Assembly: GCA_035772735.1 (NCBI GenBank)
Contig: JASDFA010000001.1
Coordinates: 94,451,501-94,515,500 of the forward strand
From: Datura wrightii
Taxonomy: Eukaryota > Streptophyta > Magnoliopsida > Solanales > Solanaceae
Direction: 5' to 3'
Length of the DNA stretch: 64,000 nucleotides
The notes beneath the pieces are model-generated. The model saw nothing but the letters and a program-made list of their open reading frames with translations, had not been told where the DNA came from and ran no database searches. The translations under genes and the position numbers were made by a program. Below are positions 34,301 to 48,500 of this stretch, piece after piece. Numbering within the stretch: the stretch's first letter is position 1; the number at the start of each line of letters is the position of its first letter.

Positions 34301-35690
34301 CTAGTCACATTCTCTTAAAGGGATGGAATATAATCATATGTACGTACTTCATAAATTTTCATTTAAAACTCATTGTCATACTTTGAAATTTATCATATTT
34401 ATATGACATACCTCAATATCACTTTGCAAGATCAAGTGCACCACTACTTTATATTTCTTTATTTAGATGGAAGATTTTTAAAACTTATCAAATTAGGTCG
34501 CACGCATGCCCAATGACTTTTTATACCACTTTGATGAAAAAAATTATCTTCACATTTTGAAGGATTATTTTGGGAGAACCCATAATGTTCTTCCCTTTTA
34601 TTATTATCACAATGTTGACTATTATTATTTTATCTTTTGTCAATCCCACGTGCATTTGTACCACCACAATAATTATTATTATCTTTCAAACTTATCATGT
34701 ACTACTACCACATTTACTTCGGGGAAAAGAGCAAATTTAGTAGGACGAATGTCATAATTTTTCATCAAAAGCATGTTATTTGCCTCGATCATTATTATAC
34801 CATCAATATGTTGTATTGAGACTTGAACCCAACGTCTTAGCCATAAGAAGGCGTGGTAGACCAGAATGATGGAGCTTAAACCCAACATCTAATCAACATG
34901 GTGCATTGGGATCTTAACCCGGTGTCTTACCCTCTCGGTGCGATAAACTTGAATTTATCGTTTTACCCTCGAACCAATGACATAATAATTCATGCAAGGT
35001 GATAAAATTTAGAAAAATATAAATATTAAATACAATAGCATACATCTTTAACGTATAATACAGTAACATACTACCTTTAATCAATTAGGTCACTGTAAAA
35101 TCTCACCTTCTTTTTAATTTGTGAGCTTCTTGCTTAATTAAGCCAAAGAAAAAAAGTTAAAGAATTCTTAGAACGTTGAGCTTCAACAAAGTAATAATAG
35201 AAAACTCTTCCAACAAATTCATCAATCATAATATATATGTCATACTGCTCAAACTTTACCGGAGATTGCCTCGAAAATTTCTGGATCTTGTCATTCTCTT
35301 TCAAATCCTCTCACAGGGATACATATTTATGCGTTTTACGTGTCATGACCAAAGCATAATATTAGTTTACTTCTTTGAATGATCAAACAAATTATCCACA
35401 GGTTCATTAACCAACAACAACCTCGTGGACAAATGAGGATTTCAAGAAAATTAGAGATTTGTGCTAATAACATGTTATAAAATAATAAAACAACAAGAAA
35501 AATATTATAGAAAAAGACAAAAGAGAGAATACTTTTTATTTTTCTTGAGAGAAAGAAATACAATAAAGGATAAACCTTTATTTGTAGGCGAAACTAAACT
35601 AGCTTTTCTTAAAAAATAAAAAAAATTCAATATAATACAAATTTCTTTATAAATAAAAAAAAGTGTGTCACGTAAATTGATATATGAGAA
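31327..35690. other. AT-rich region without recognised genes
   Basis: No frame with a recognisable product. It holds a dispersed-motif copy at about 32545-32615 (TATTATATAGAAGAG, then GACCAAGGG), a TTC/TTG-rich patch at about 33135-33195, and a diverged ~100-bp duplication at about 34810-34930 (repeated AACCCAACGTCTTA / AACCCGGTGTCTTA-type words). Confidence 0.6.
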
Positions 35691-35753
35691 ATAATAGCCG
35701 CCGGCGAAAAATTCTAGTTTTCCTACACTTATCGTGACATCGGTGATCAGATT

Positions 35754-36608
35754 TTGGTGGCAATGGACACCCCATTGGAAGGACAGCCTCCGCCTGAGGC
35801 TGATCTTTCACGCAATACAATAATACAGCCTTTGGACTATGCCGCAAAACTTAGAAACAAGCCTGTGGTGGTGAAATCAATTCCTGTTAAACCAGTGACT
35901 TATCTTCATGGGGAGCCAAGGGTTATCTGGGAGGAGGAGGAAATCACTCAAATGATCTATAAAGAAAATCTCCAACACGCTGTTATTGGAAAATTTTTCT
36001 ATGGATGGCCAGATATTCAAGACTTATGGAAGATTATCCTCAAACAGTGTGGTCTGAAAGGAGAATGTAACATTGGTCTTTTAAGTACTCGTCATGTACT
36101 AATAAGAGCATCTACGATGGAGGATTATGTGAATCTATCATCTAAGCCTACGTTTTATCTATCCCATAGACAATGGACATATCTCATGAGAATCTTAAAA
36201 TGGGATCCGCTTTTTTATCCCGAGGAGGAAACAACAACAACAATAGCGTGGATTTCTTTCCCTTCATTACCACTAAATTTCTTTATTAAAGAAGCTGTAT
36301 TTTCACTTGCTGCTGCAATTGAAAAACCTTTACAAGTGGACATGGCTACAGGGAATCAAATTAGACCAAGTTGTGCTAGGGTCAAAATGGAAGTGAATTT
36401 GTTGGGGGATTTTCCAAAACGTATTAATGTTGGTATAAGGAAGCAATCAGGAGAAGTGGTGGAGAAATGGATCAGAATCAAGTATGAGCATGTACCAAAG
36501 TATTGCGTCAATTGTAAAATTCAGGGGCATAATGACCAAGAATGTTTTGTCCTTAATCCTGAACTATACCCTAGAAGCACAGAGATGGAGAATGTAAAGA
36601 AGGCTTAA
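35754..36608 (+). pseudogene. LINE-A ORF1 (DUF4283-like with zinc knuckle)
   Basis: RNA-binding chaperone-type protein of plant L1 elements. A Pro-rich start is followed by a DUF4283-like domain (about residues 55-200; VIGKFFYGWPDI, then the FPSLPLNFF block) and a CCHC-type knuckle, CVNCKIQGHNDQEC, at about 254-267. The frame ends at TAA near 36606, but a Lys/Glu-rich continuation with scattered stops runs to about 37330. Confidence 0.85.
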
Positions 36609-37333
36609 CATCAATCGGATGATAGGAAAGTAGAGAAGGAGAATTTGCAAAATGAAAATAAGGTGAAGGTGCCATCTAAGAATACTAAAGACATCTAGAG
36701 TCAAGGTTTTAAAAAGAAGGGGAGAGGAAGACAACAAAAAGGATGGAGGAGAGAACAGGTATAGAACCAAAAGAAGCCAGCTTCAAATAAAAGGCAAACT
36801 AATTAGTTTGAAGTATTGTAAACAGAGGAAGGAGTTCATGATGATGAGAAAAAGGAGGAACTCCAACAACCAAAGGCTCCAAGTAAGAAAGAAAATCATG
36901 ATAGTTGTGAAGAAGGTGTAAGAGATATACATACACCTAATAGTTATGGGAAACAAACAAATACTGCATCACAAGGGTCTGCGACTGCTCATAGGCCAGC
37001 AGGAAGCAAGGATGTAGATGCTCAGACAACGATTGTGTTATGGAAACTTGATGATAATATGCTGGATAAACCTGAAGGAATGAATGAAGTAGACATGAGG
37101 AAGAGTAGAGAAGTGTCAGATTTACAAGAACTATCAGAGATGTAGAAACAAGAGTTAAGGGATCAATTGGAAGATGAGATTATTCATGAAAACATTGATA
37201 ATGCTTGTCAGACTGGAGATTTATCCCCAAGGAAAAGAGATGATATGAACAATAGAATCAAAAAAGGTAAGCTTACAGTACCTTTGCAGGTTCAAACAAG
37301 GAGTAGCAAGGAGAGACAATCTAGTAGTGATCA

Positions 37334-40300
37334 ATGATTAGGAAACTACTATTCTGGAATATAAGATCAGTTAATACTCATAATGCTTTTGAAAGGTTAA
37401 ATGACCTTAACAAAAGACATCAATATACATTTATTTTCTTAATGGAGCCTTTTCAAGGTCCGGAGGTGATTGATCAATATAAAAGAAGGCTGGGTTTTCA
37501 AAACTATTATGTAAATAGTTCCTCAAATATATCGGTTTTCTGGAGAGATGAGTGGGAGGGTGAAATAATTAGTGATTTAACTTAGCAAATTACCATGTCA
37601 TTCAAAGCCTATAACAAGAAGTTTCTGATCACTTCTATATATGCCAGATGTAATGCCTTAGAGAGGTTGGAATTATGGGATAGTTTGGAGGTGTTAGCAT
37701 TGAGCATAAAGGAACCATGGATGGTTGGTGGGGATTTCAATGTAATTTTAAGAAAGGAGGAAAAGATGGGTGGTTTGCCTTTTATGCAAGCTGAGGCAGT
37801 TGACATTTGCATAGTGTCTGAGCAATTGTGCATTGTTGGAACTAAAAACTTGTGGTAGCAGTTTTACTTGGTGGAATGGAAGAATTGAAGGTGAGTCCAT
37901 TTTCAAGAGATTGGATAGAGTCTTGATTAATCAAGATTTTTTTGAATTTGTTTCCTTCTAGTGAAGCTCACAATTTAATAAGGCAAGGGTCTGATCATGC
38001 ACCTATTCATGTTGTTTGTAACACAAATGAGGAACCAGTGGTGAAGCCTTTCAAGTTCCTTAATTCTGGACCAAGCATAATCAATTCAAAGAGGTAGTAA
38101 GGGATAATTGGGTAGTAGATTTTGCTGGTAACCCTTTTGTTATCTTCAAAGTTAAATTGGGCAAGGTGAAGAAGGCTTTAACTTGTTGGAATAAGCAGTG
38201 TTTTGGTAACATCTTTCAGCAGATTGCAACTTTGGAGGATATTATTAAAGTTAAGGAATCATAGTTTGAAATGCTACCTTCAACAGAGAACAAGATGGAG
38301 TTGTCAGAAGCTGAGGCTGATTTGAAAAGCTATAGACATATGAAGGTGGAGTTTTAGAAACAGAAAGTTGGTATGAGATGGTTTGCTGAGGGAGAGAAAA
38401 AATTTAAATTTTTTCACTCATATGTCAGAGGTAGGAAAAAAAAGCTACATATAAGTGTCATAAAAGTGGATGATGGGCAATCAGTAAACTCCTCAGAAGC
38501 TACAGGGGAAGCAACTACTAGATATTCTATGCAGCAGTTTTCAGAAGATGGTGGGAGTTTTCAGTCAGATATGTTAGAAAATATTCCATCATTAGTTTCA
38601 CAATCTGAGAATGAGGATATAACAAGACTGCCAAAAATTGAGGAATTTAAACAAGTGGTTTTTGATTTGAAGGCCAATAGCACTAGTGGTCCTGATGGTT
38701 TCTCTGGACTTTTCTTTCAAGCTTGCTGGGATATTGTGGTTGAGGATGTGACTAACACGGTAAAGGATTTTTTTGTGGTTTTGAAATACCCAGGTTCATT
38801 ACTCATACAAATCTTATTCTAATTCCCAAGAAGGAGAAGGTGGAGAATTTTTCAGATCTAAGGCCTATTAGTCTAAGTACTTTTGCTAATAAGATTTTAT
38901 CCAGGATGTTGCACAACAGGATGACACAGTTTTTGCCAATTATCATTTCAAGAAATCAAGCTGGATTTGTTAAAGGCAGGAGTATCACTGAAAATATTCT
39001 TCTGGCCCAGGAGATTATTAGAGATATACATTTGGGAAATAAGTGGCATAATGTGGTGGTGAAATTAGATATGACTAAGGCATATGACAGGTTGAATTGG
39101 TTTTTCCTTATTAAAGTACTAAGGAAATTTGGTTTCTCTGAGGTGATTATTGATATGGTTTAGAGACTTATTTCTAATAATTGGTACTCAGTGCTAGTGA
39201 ATGGTAACTCTTATGATTTTTTTAGATCATCAAGAGGACTAAAACAGGGTGATCCATTATCTCCTATGCTATTCATAATTGCTGCTGAAGTTTTATCTTG
39301 GGGCTTAAACAAACTTCATGAAGATCCAGACTTTAAAGGTTATGGTTTGCCTAAATGGAGCCCTGATATTAACCATTTGTCTTATGCTGATGATACTATT
39401 TTATTCTGGTCTGGGGAGAGGAAATTAGTGAAAAAGATGATAAGGGTGTTGATTGAATATGAACAGGTTTCAGGGCAGAAAATCAATAAAAGCAAAAGTT
39501 TCTTTTATATCTATGAGAAAACCCCTATGGTGGTAGGTCATAATATTAAGAGGTGGACTGGTGTCAATCAGGGATCATTTCTTTTTGTATATCTAGGGTG
39601 CCCTGTGTTCTATGGTAGAAAAAAGAAAGCTCACTTTGAGGAGTTAGTGAGAAAGATCTTTAGAAGGATTTTTATGTGGCAAAATAAATTTTTGAATTTA
39701 GGTGGGAGACTCATTCTCATTTAATCATGTGTTACAGTCCATGCCTGAGTATCTTTTATCAGCAATGAACCCTCCTAAGGGTACAATTGATCAGATTCAT
39801 CAATTATGTGCTATGTTCTTCTAGGGTAGTGCTGGAGAGAATAAGTGTAGGCATTGGATGGCTTGGGAAGAAATGTGTTTTCCTACAAATGAGGGTGGGG
39901 TTGGATTCAAATCTTTGCATGATGTTTCTAGAGCTCTAATCACTACATTGTGGTGGAACTCTAGAGTTTCTACTGGTTCTTTGTGGAGTGCGTTTATGTG
40001 GAATAAATATTGTAAAAAGGTCCATCCCATAATGGCTGCTAGCAGAGGGGCTTCTCATATTTGTAAAAAGGTGGTTGAAATAAAGGAAGAAATGGAGCAT
40101 GAGATTTGGTGGCAACTGAAAGTAGGGTCTGCTAGTTTTTGATTTGATAATTAGACTCAACAAGGTGCTTTATATTACTTAGAGGAGAACTATGTTGATG
40201 AGGAAGTGGAGGTTAGAGATTTCATCAGTAATGGCACTTGGGATATGGAAAAACTAAGGGGAAAATTGTCCGAGGAGATGATATCTCTCATTGTTGAGAC

Positions 40301-41476
40301 TGTTCCCCCTAAGAGTCTGGAAGTTAGAGATTCAGCTTGGTGGATGGGTAATACAAATGGTAGTTTTACTGTTCAATCAGCCTATCAATTATTGAGGAGG
40401 AAAAATGATGTGGATTGTTGGTTATCTAAAGCTTGGATAAAGGGGCTTCATTTTAAGATATGTTTTTTTCCTATGGAGGCTGACGAAGGACAGAATTGCT
40501 ACAGATGATAATTTGAGAAGATTGAGGATGCAAGTAGTTTACAAATGTTATTGCTGTGAGGGAGCATATCATTTGGAAACTATGAATCATTTATTTCTAA
40601 TAGCTCCCATAGCCATTAGGCTATGGAAGTAGTTTGCTAATGTTGCAGGTATTAACATGGATGCTTTGGGAATACAACACAATATATCTAAATGGTGGGA
40701 GGCAACAATCTCTGAAAAACTCAAAGTGGCTTTTGCTGCTATTCCTGCTATTCTTATGTGGAGATGTGGAAGAGAAGGAATGCTACAAGGCATGGAAAAG
40801 ATTGTAACTTTCATTCATTGGTCAAGAACTGTCAGGTAAATCTATCAGTCCCTGAAGAATAGATTTCCATGGTTCAAGATTCCTAATCAATGGTGTGAGA
40901 TGGTCCATTACCTACAACGTTATAAACCAAGGCTTCATTATAAAATAATGAGGTGGATTTGTCCTAAGGAGATGTGGATTAAATGCAACATTGATGGAGC
41001 TTATAGGGGTAATCCAGGTAAGGGAGCCTATGGGTTTTGTTTAAGAGATGCTGCAGGTGATTTATTATATGCTGAGGCATGGACTGACCTCAAACATGAG
41101 GGCTGAGGTGACTGCTACTTGGTGTGTTTCGAAGCATTGTATTGACTTGAATTACAACATCATTTTAGAGACTGATTCACTCAGTTTAAAAAAGATGTTG
41201 TTAAGAGAATGGAGGATTCCCTGGGAGATTGCTAATATGATAGATGAGATTTATACAATGCTAAGTCAAATAAACATAGAGGTAGTCCATGTGTTCAGAG
41301 AAGCCAATCAGTTGGCTGATTCACTAGCTAATCATGCTTTGAATAACAGAGGCAGACATACGATTACAAGTTTCAATCAGCTACCAACAACATGCAAAAG
41401 GATTTTAAATACTGAGAAAGCTCAGATTCCATATTTGAGAATTAAAACAAGACGAATTCATGATATTATGAGTTAA
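37334..41476 (+). pseudogene. LINE-A ORF2: endonuclease, RT, zf-RVT and RNase H
   Basis: Domains in order: APE-type endonuclease (LLFWNIRSVN at 37346, then the GGDFNVIL block near 37725), RT (PISLSTFANKILSRML near 38860, LKQGDPLSPMLF near 39240, YADDTILF near 39380), zf-RVT-like region (about 40330-40600), and an RNase H (NIDGAYRGNPGKGAYG near 40990, ETDSL near 41170, ADSLANHAL near 41320). Broken by stops at 37583, 37856, 39161 and 39722 and shifts near 37860-38000, 38820 and 41100. The RNase H is of the plant LINE type. Confidence 0.88.
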
Positions 41477-42114
41477 TCAGAACAATGATTGCAGAAGGAG
41501 TTTCACAATTAGGTTATTTACAAGCACATATACCTACTGTGAAATAAAGCTACCTAGAGCAACATGCAAAAAGGGGACATTCAACAAAATGAGGGTTAAG
41601 GAGTCGGATTTATGTCTGCTACTCGTACCCAGATATGGAGGACCAAGAAGGAAGCAGGAGCGACGCGATTTTCCTTAGCTTTTTAATTCAAAGCCTGGCA
41701 TACCGGAGATACAGGACTCACCCTCAAGGAACATTCACTATCAGATTCACCTGGAAATAGCAAAAAGGAAGATTAAAATTGGATAACGGTGCTAACAGAA
41801 GAGAGGAAGAATACCTGTTTGAGCTGCTAAAGCTGCAAGCCATAGCAAGATCTGGAGGTTGATTTATAACCCAAAGTTGAAGAAGGAAGAACTCGTTTTT
41901 GAAGAACTTCGACATTGTCAAGAAACCCTACTTCTCTGGGAGAGAGTTTGTTGTTTCCTAAATGAATTTTGTTGGCCTATATGACCGATGGGGCAGATAG
42001 ATAGGCCATGAGGAGTAATGGACCGGTTTGTTGTATTGGGCTGTTTCTGGATATTTTGTTAATGTTGATATTAATAAAATGAGCCTGACCCGATATTTGT
42101 TTTAAAAAAAAATT

Positions 42115-42422
42115 CTTTAAAAATTTTCCTAGTAATACAAATATATTTGTAAAATACTCAAACTTGGTTAAGTTTTTAAATTTTTGTAGCTTATTTTTCT
42201 CCCGTGTCTTGGCATTCGAACGATTTCTACGCCATCTTTCTTTCTCCGTCCAGTGCTCCCCTTCACTCAATAACGTTTTTTCTCATTTCATAAAAACCCT
42301 AATCAGTCAGATAGCAGTAGTGGATTGGTTTGCAGTTGGGCAATCCCTCTGCTTAAACATACCCTCACAATTATTTTTATATACTTCTGATTCGTGTACG
42401 GTTTTGCTAGCGAGTTTCTGCG
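42115..42422 (+). promoter_or_regulatory. Putative VPS13 promoter and 5' UTR
   Basis: Only about 310 bp separate the LINE-A tail from the VPS13 ATG. The stretch holds a C/T-rich segment (about 42190-42300) typical of plant 5' leaders. I see no clear TATA box. The real start site could lie inside the LINE or the promoter may be TATA-less. Confidence 0.45.
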
Positions 42423-42519
42423 ATGTTTGAAGGCCTCGTTAGGCAACTGATATTGGGTTATCTAGGCCGATATATTAAGGACATTCAGAAGGAGCAGCTA
42501 AAGATCACCTTGTGGAATG
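42423..42519 (+). CDS. VPS13: VPS13 exon 1
   Basis: 32 codons plus one base from the ATG; donor G|GTAACT. The protein starts with the chorein signature MFEGLVRQ. It ends in phase 1 and joins exon 2 to give LWN-EEV. Confidence 0.92.
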
Positions 42520-45500
42520 GTAACTCAACTGAACCCCACTCTATCGGGTGCATATTGTTGTTGTATAGTTTTTTTTTTTTTTCGTTTTAATTTTATTTTT
42601 ATTTATATTGTTTATACTAATTTGAACTGCCTGTATTGGAGAAAAATATAGAGAACATTCAAGAGATTATATAGGTGATCATGGAATACAGTGTAAAGAC
42701 CAATATAGCGGTAATGCAAGTCAGGTGGCAACAGAATCGTCGGCACAATTTTGGGTTTAGTCTGAGGTATTTAAGAGAGACCAAGGAAGTTATTAGTGGG
42801 GTTGACACTTTGTCAGGATTATAGATGTTTGCATAAAACGCTAAGAACTTAAAGTATCCTCTGGAAGAGTTTGAAGAAAACTACCCTTCAACAAAAAAAG
42901 AGTTTGAGAAAAACTAAAACAGTATAGCAGTAGGTGAATGACTTACAGGCTGGAAAAACTAAAACAGTATAGCAGTAGGTGAATGACTTACAGGCTGGAA
43001 CTCGAGTGATTGATAGTCCTATCTTGCGATTAATGACCTGTGTATTTTAAGTGATACTCACAAGGTTGATACAAATTTTGTAAATTGAATGGCCTTTTGA
43101 GGGTCAAAAAAAAAAATGAAACAGAAAGGAGGGTGATGGCTTTGGTCAGAGTAAAGAGCGTGACAGGTGAAAGAAAGTGGTAGAATGGGACTGCTTTTTT
43201 GTTCCAACGCTGACCGGTTATTGAAGTGTAAAAGAGAAGGAATGTGTCACTGTTGGACGAAAACAGGGAGAAAAGGCTCTTTAACCAGTGTCTTATTCAA
43301 CCAATTAGAGACAAACATTATAATCCCTTTGGTAGTATATGCTATAGAATTTGGATTTTTGGGATGGATGAAAGCTGTTTGTGGGTCTTTTCTTTTCATC
43401 CTTCTATGTTGTATAGAAGAAAATGGATTTGTAATTCTTACACGTCTTCATAGTTGAAGGATGATCATTCCGTCCAGTATATGCATCTTATAAAAAAATT
43501 TCTTGTTTCTTCTCTTTAATTTTTTCCATTCTGATATCTGTAGTAGATTTGAATAAGTGGTAAAAAGTGAATTCTGATCTGTGAATGCAGAAGAAGTATT
43601 ATTAGAAGATGTGGAGCTTATACTTGAGGCTTTTGATTATCTCCAGTTGCCATTTGCTTTAAAGCAAGGTAAAAGTTTTGAACCTAGTAATCCTGTTACT
43701 TCAAAGGTCCAACATATTTTTCGTCTATTCGGGTTATGGAAATCATTGATAAAAGAAACGCTTTAATTCATTTATTTGGTGCCTTCTGTCCATGTTTGCA
43801 CACATTTACACACAAGTAACATTTCCAATTTAATTCCTATCCATTTGCAAAAGTTTATGACTGTAATAGAATGGATGTATTTAATTTCTCCCCCGGGGTC
43901 TTTTATGTCGTCGTCCTTTATCTATGCACTGCAAAATTTTCTAATATTTGTGATGCATGAGAGATAATTCATTGTGCTTACATTATCAAATATCTGCTAG
44001 AATTTCTGGTTCATATTCGTGCTTTTTCAGAATTTGGGTAATGATTTTGATTCACAGATGCTCATCTTTTTGGATAAGTTAATTTGCATTTATGAATAAA
44101 ATAAAAGGTCCTTGTGAAGAGCTGTATGTCGAAGGCCCTGGTTAATATTAAATGAAAGCTGATATCAAAGGCCGGTGCAAAACATAGAAATCCTTTTACC
44201 ATACTAATCTTCCTCAAATGTTGGAATGTATTGTGTACTAAAAATTTATGAAAATAACAAAGTTAATTGTAGTTGGAGAAAGGAATATCTTGCATTAAAA
44301 AATCCTACAATTTTTCTCCATCCAAATCTCAATCAAAATGTATTGGTTTGTCACTTCCCCTTAACGTCCAACTGTAAGCAATTGTTGGACATTGTTAGGC
44401 ATTACATGATCCCCCCATTCAAAAATGAGATTTGTATGTTTTGTGAACACTACGCATTGAGTAAGTGACTGACAACCTCTTGTCTCATTACACTAAAGAA
44501 CCAACTCTTTGAATCTTATATTCAACCTGAGATTCGAAACCTTTTTACCATTTTGCATTGAAGAAAGTGGGTACATCTTTCCATCTATTTGCACAAAGAC
44601 ACCAAATTAATGTTACTTGTGCCTTCACTATACACCTTTTCCTGTCTTCATCCTATCACCTTTATTCTTTTACTTTTTTATCAATGCCATGTGCTTAGAC
44701 TTCACTATTCTGCTCATCTACTATAATCGCCCAGATTTAATGTAGCTCTCCTTAAGATTCTCAGTTGTCCGCCTCACCAATTTTTGGACATTAGTTGGTA
44801 TTACTTGGTTTATATAGTAGTCTTGTGAATGTGACATGTTTGGAGGTGGGTGGTGCTCCAACGGCTTCGTTAGAACTAGAAATTGTTACTATTCGTGCTG
44901 GAAATTCTTAATTGTTTCCTTTTCTTTTGGTTATTAGCAGATTTGATTTGGGGAAGGCTTCAGGGGTCAAAAAAAACTCCAAATCTATTTGTTCTATGGG
45001 GAGAGGTGTTGATTTTCAGCAATCAAACCGGTCACTAATGATTTTGGTAGTGAAAATAGCAGTTTAAATGCTTAGGGAGTTCATATGATGCCTTTAGCCA
45101 GCCTTGAAGATGGAAGAAGTTTTACAAGATGAGTGGAGAAAATTTCTTAGGTTTGGGGAATTTTTGGGAGTTTCTTTTGAGGGGAAGGAACATAGGGTGC
45201 TAGAATTGCTTAAATACATAGAACAAGAGGCAAAAGGGGGTAAGGTGCAAGAAGTTGTTACTGGTAGGGAGGGAAGGGAAAGATGTTTGGGGAAGGAAAA
45301 ATAGGGAGAAGGAAAACAGTTGGTGTATGAAGGAGATGTAAGAGTAGGTATAGAAGTAGTATTATGCGGGAGAAGCGGTATGGTGGTGAGGATAAAGTTG
45401 TTGTCCATGGAGGTTAAGATAATTTCATGGAATATGAGGGGGACGAATGACCCTAAGAAGAGAGCCATCATTAAAGTAGGTTTTAGGGTAGATGTGATAT

Positions 45501-48500
45501 GTATTCAAGAAACAAAAATGGAGATCTTGTCGGATAACATTATTAGAAGTATGTGTGGGGTGGGTGGGTAGGTGAAGTATGATTATATTCTGACTCGAGG
45601 TAGTGTAGGAGCAATTCTAATCCTTTGGGATGATAGCAAGTTAAGAGTGTGTGGAGCTTAACAAGGGTAAGTTCATGTTAGAGGTGCAGTTCAGAAACAT
45701 TTGACAATGGAATGGAGTGGGGTTTCAAAGGGATTTATGGACATGTGGAGAGGGGTCAAAGGAGGCTTTTTGGGCGGAGTTAGGAGATGGAATGGGGTGG
45801 TGGGACATACCCTGGGTGCAGCTGGAGGGGATTTTAATACCATAAGATTCCCAAAATGATTGGTTGTAGGGTGGTGTCTAGGGCCATGGAGTTCTCAGAG
45901 TTTATTGATAACCATTTTCTTATTAATTTGCCTTTAATAGGTGCCTCTTTCACTTGGTCTAGGTCGAAGGACTCTTCATCTAGATCGAGACTAGACAAAT
46001 TCCTAGTGTCTACTTCTTGGGAGGATTGGCACCCAAAGTGATCTGGGCTCCTCTTCCTCAGCTATTATCAAATCATTCCCCTATCATGTTGGATGGCAGT
46101 AGAGGAAGATGGTCGAGAACTTCTTTCAGATTTAAGAAAATGTGGTTACACGTGAATGACTTTGGAGATAGAGTGGTTGATTGGTGGAGTAGTTACAAGG
46201 TGGAAGGAAGGCCTTCTTTCAGGCTTGCAGAGAAGTTGGAGTTGCTAAAAAATGATGTTTGGAGGATACAAGTAAAGATGAGGGAGATCATGAATGTGGT
46301 GGGGAAGTTATCAGAAAGCATAGAGGTGAGAAGGGAGTTAGGGGAGAAGGTAAAAGAGAAGAAAGAAGTTTTATTATGGGAGCTAGATTCTTTGGCTTTG
46401 GCTCAAGAGACTAATTGGAGACAAATCTAGGGCGTTATGATTGGAAGAGGGGGATCGAGCAGAAATTTTTCACAGGTTAGTAGTTGCAAATAAGAGGAAT
46501 TTGATCGAGTCAGTGGAGGTGGGGGTGGGGGGGTGTATGGGGGAGGAGGAAGTAGAGGGAGCAATTGTTCAGTAGCGGAGTAGAGGCCAAATTTAGGGGC
46601 GTTGGATTTCAATCAGATTGGAGGGGAGAATAGTGAGTGGTTAGAGTGGGCTATTGAGGGGAGGAGGTGCGTGTGGCTGTAGAGTGCTATGCGGATAACA
46701 AGGCTCGAACGTCTATATGGCTTTACTTTGGCTTTGCTTTAGCATTGTTGAGCATGGTTATGTAGGATGTTTTGAGTACTATTGTTGAGTTCCAAGAGTG
46801 GTGAATTTGAAAGGAGCTTAAATGTTTCGTTCATTATCATTATTTCTAAGAAGGAAGGGGCTACTAGCATCGGGGATTACAAGCCTATCAATCTAGTTGG
46901 AAGCATCTACAAGATTATTTTTAAGGTGCTTTCTGATACACTTAAGAGAGTTTTGGAGTTTTGGACGAGACAGTTTCCTCTTTGCAAAATGTGTTTGTCA
47001 AAGGAGACAAATTTTGGATGCAGCTTTGGTGTCTATGAAGTGGTAGATTCAAGAAAAAATAGAGTGAACCGGTTGATTTGTGCAAGTTAGATGTTGAGAA
47101 GGTTTATGACCATATAGATTGGATGTTTCTGGATTTCATTATAGTGAAGATGGGCTTTAAGGAGAAACAGAGGAAGAGGGTTAACTTTTGCGTCTCTTCG
47201 GTGAGATACTCGATTTTGGTGAATGATAATCCTTGTGGTTTCTTAATTTGAGGGGTTTGAGGAAAGAAGATCCTTTATCACCGATGCTCTTTATCTTGAT
47301 GATGGAAGTTTTGAGCAGAATAATGGACAAAGCAGTTTTAGGTGGACATATCAAGGGGTTCACGACCGCGGTTAGTGATGTGGGTACCATGGCAGCTACT
47401 CATCTCTTATTTACAAATGATACTTTGGTGTTCGGTGATATAGATAAGACCAAATTAGACTTCCTTGGTCAAGTCTTAATTTGGTTCCAGGTGGTGTCAG
47501 AGCTTAAAATTAGCCTCAGAAAATGCGAGATCATACCCGTTGGTGTAGTAAGATATCATTGACATGCTTGTCCAAGTTTTGCATTGCGGGTCTAGTGTTC
47601 TCCCTTCTACCTAACTTGGGTTGCCTCTAGGCGCCTTGTACAAGGATCTCGGTGTTTGTAATTCGGTTATTCAGAGATCAGACAAAGAGGTTAGGAGGTT
47701 GGCAAAAAAGATACTTGTCCAAAGGAGGCAAGGAAGTGCTTATTCCGAGCACTTTATCGAGTTTCCCTACATATCATAGTGCTCTTATAGTTGTGATAGG
47801 GAAGTTGGAAACTTTGGGATGCGCCGAATGGGGCAAAGAAGTTTCACTTAGTTTGTTGGGAAGCCATGACATCTCCTAAAACGGTGGGTAGGACTGGGGG
47901 GGGGGGTTAAGGAATTGAAGGCCTTTAAGAAAGTACCCTTGAGTAAATGGTTTTGGAGATTTTGGATGGAGGGAGAAGCTTCGTGTATGGGGTGATAACA
48001 AATAAATAGGGAGAGATGGAAGGGAATGGAGAACAAATGTGATCATGATGCCTTAGGGTGTGGTGTGTGAAGGAATATCATGAAGGGGGATGCCTTTAAT
48101 GATTACATTGGTTTTAGGGTTGGAGATCAGAGTAGGGTTAGCTTTTGGGGGAAAAAGTGGTGTGGAGGTTTTGGTGCTTAAGGATGAGTTTTCGGTATTG
48201 TGTAGAGTTTCTTCCCAAAGGGAATTGTCTATTCAACAAGTTAGGGGGACATTTGGGGACGGGACCTTATGATATTTGAGGTTTAGGAGGAATTTCCAAG
48301 ATTGGGAGGTGATCGAGCTTCAGAGATTGCTAGATTTACTTCAAAAGCAACGTGAGCCAGTCAACAAACCTAATGCTTTGAATTGGGAGTTGGAGAATGA
48401 TAAAGTGTTCTCAGTTAAGTCTTATGAGAAACTTCCGGTTAGGGCAGAGGATAACTTTCCATATGTCTCGGTCTGGATACCTAAGGTGCCGAGGAAGGTG

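Larger units (their letters stand above)
35690..42114 (+). mobile_element. LINE-A: near full-length L1-type LINE, decayed
   Basis: Plant L1-type non-LTR retrotransposon with ORF1, ORF2 and a 3' region ending in an A-rich tract at about 42104-42113. The 5' boundary is estimated from the ORF1 start and the change in base composition. I did not find a convincing target-site duplication. Its 3' end lies about 310 bp before the VPS13 start codon, in the same orientation. Confidence 0.85.

Noticed and set aside
35640..42130. Possible target-site duplication of LINE-A using TTCTTTA-type words near 35645 and 42115
   Set aside because: The match is only about seven bases in AT-rich DNA and does not sit at a defined 5' boundary.
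43167..43457. 96-codon ORF in VPS13 intron 1
   Set aside because: It has no splice context or known domain, and another frame over the same bases is also open. Probably intronic chance.
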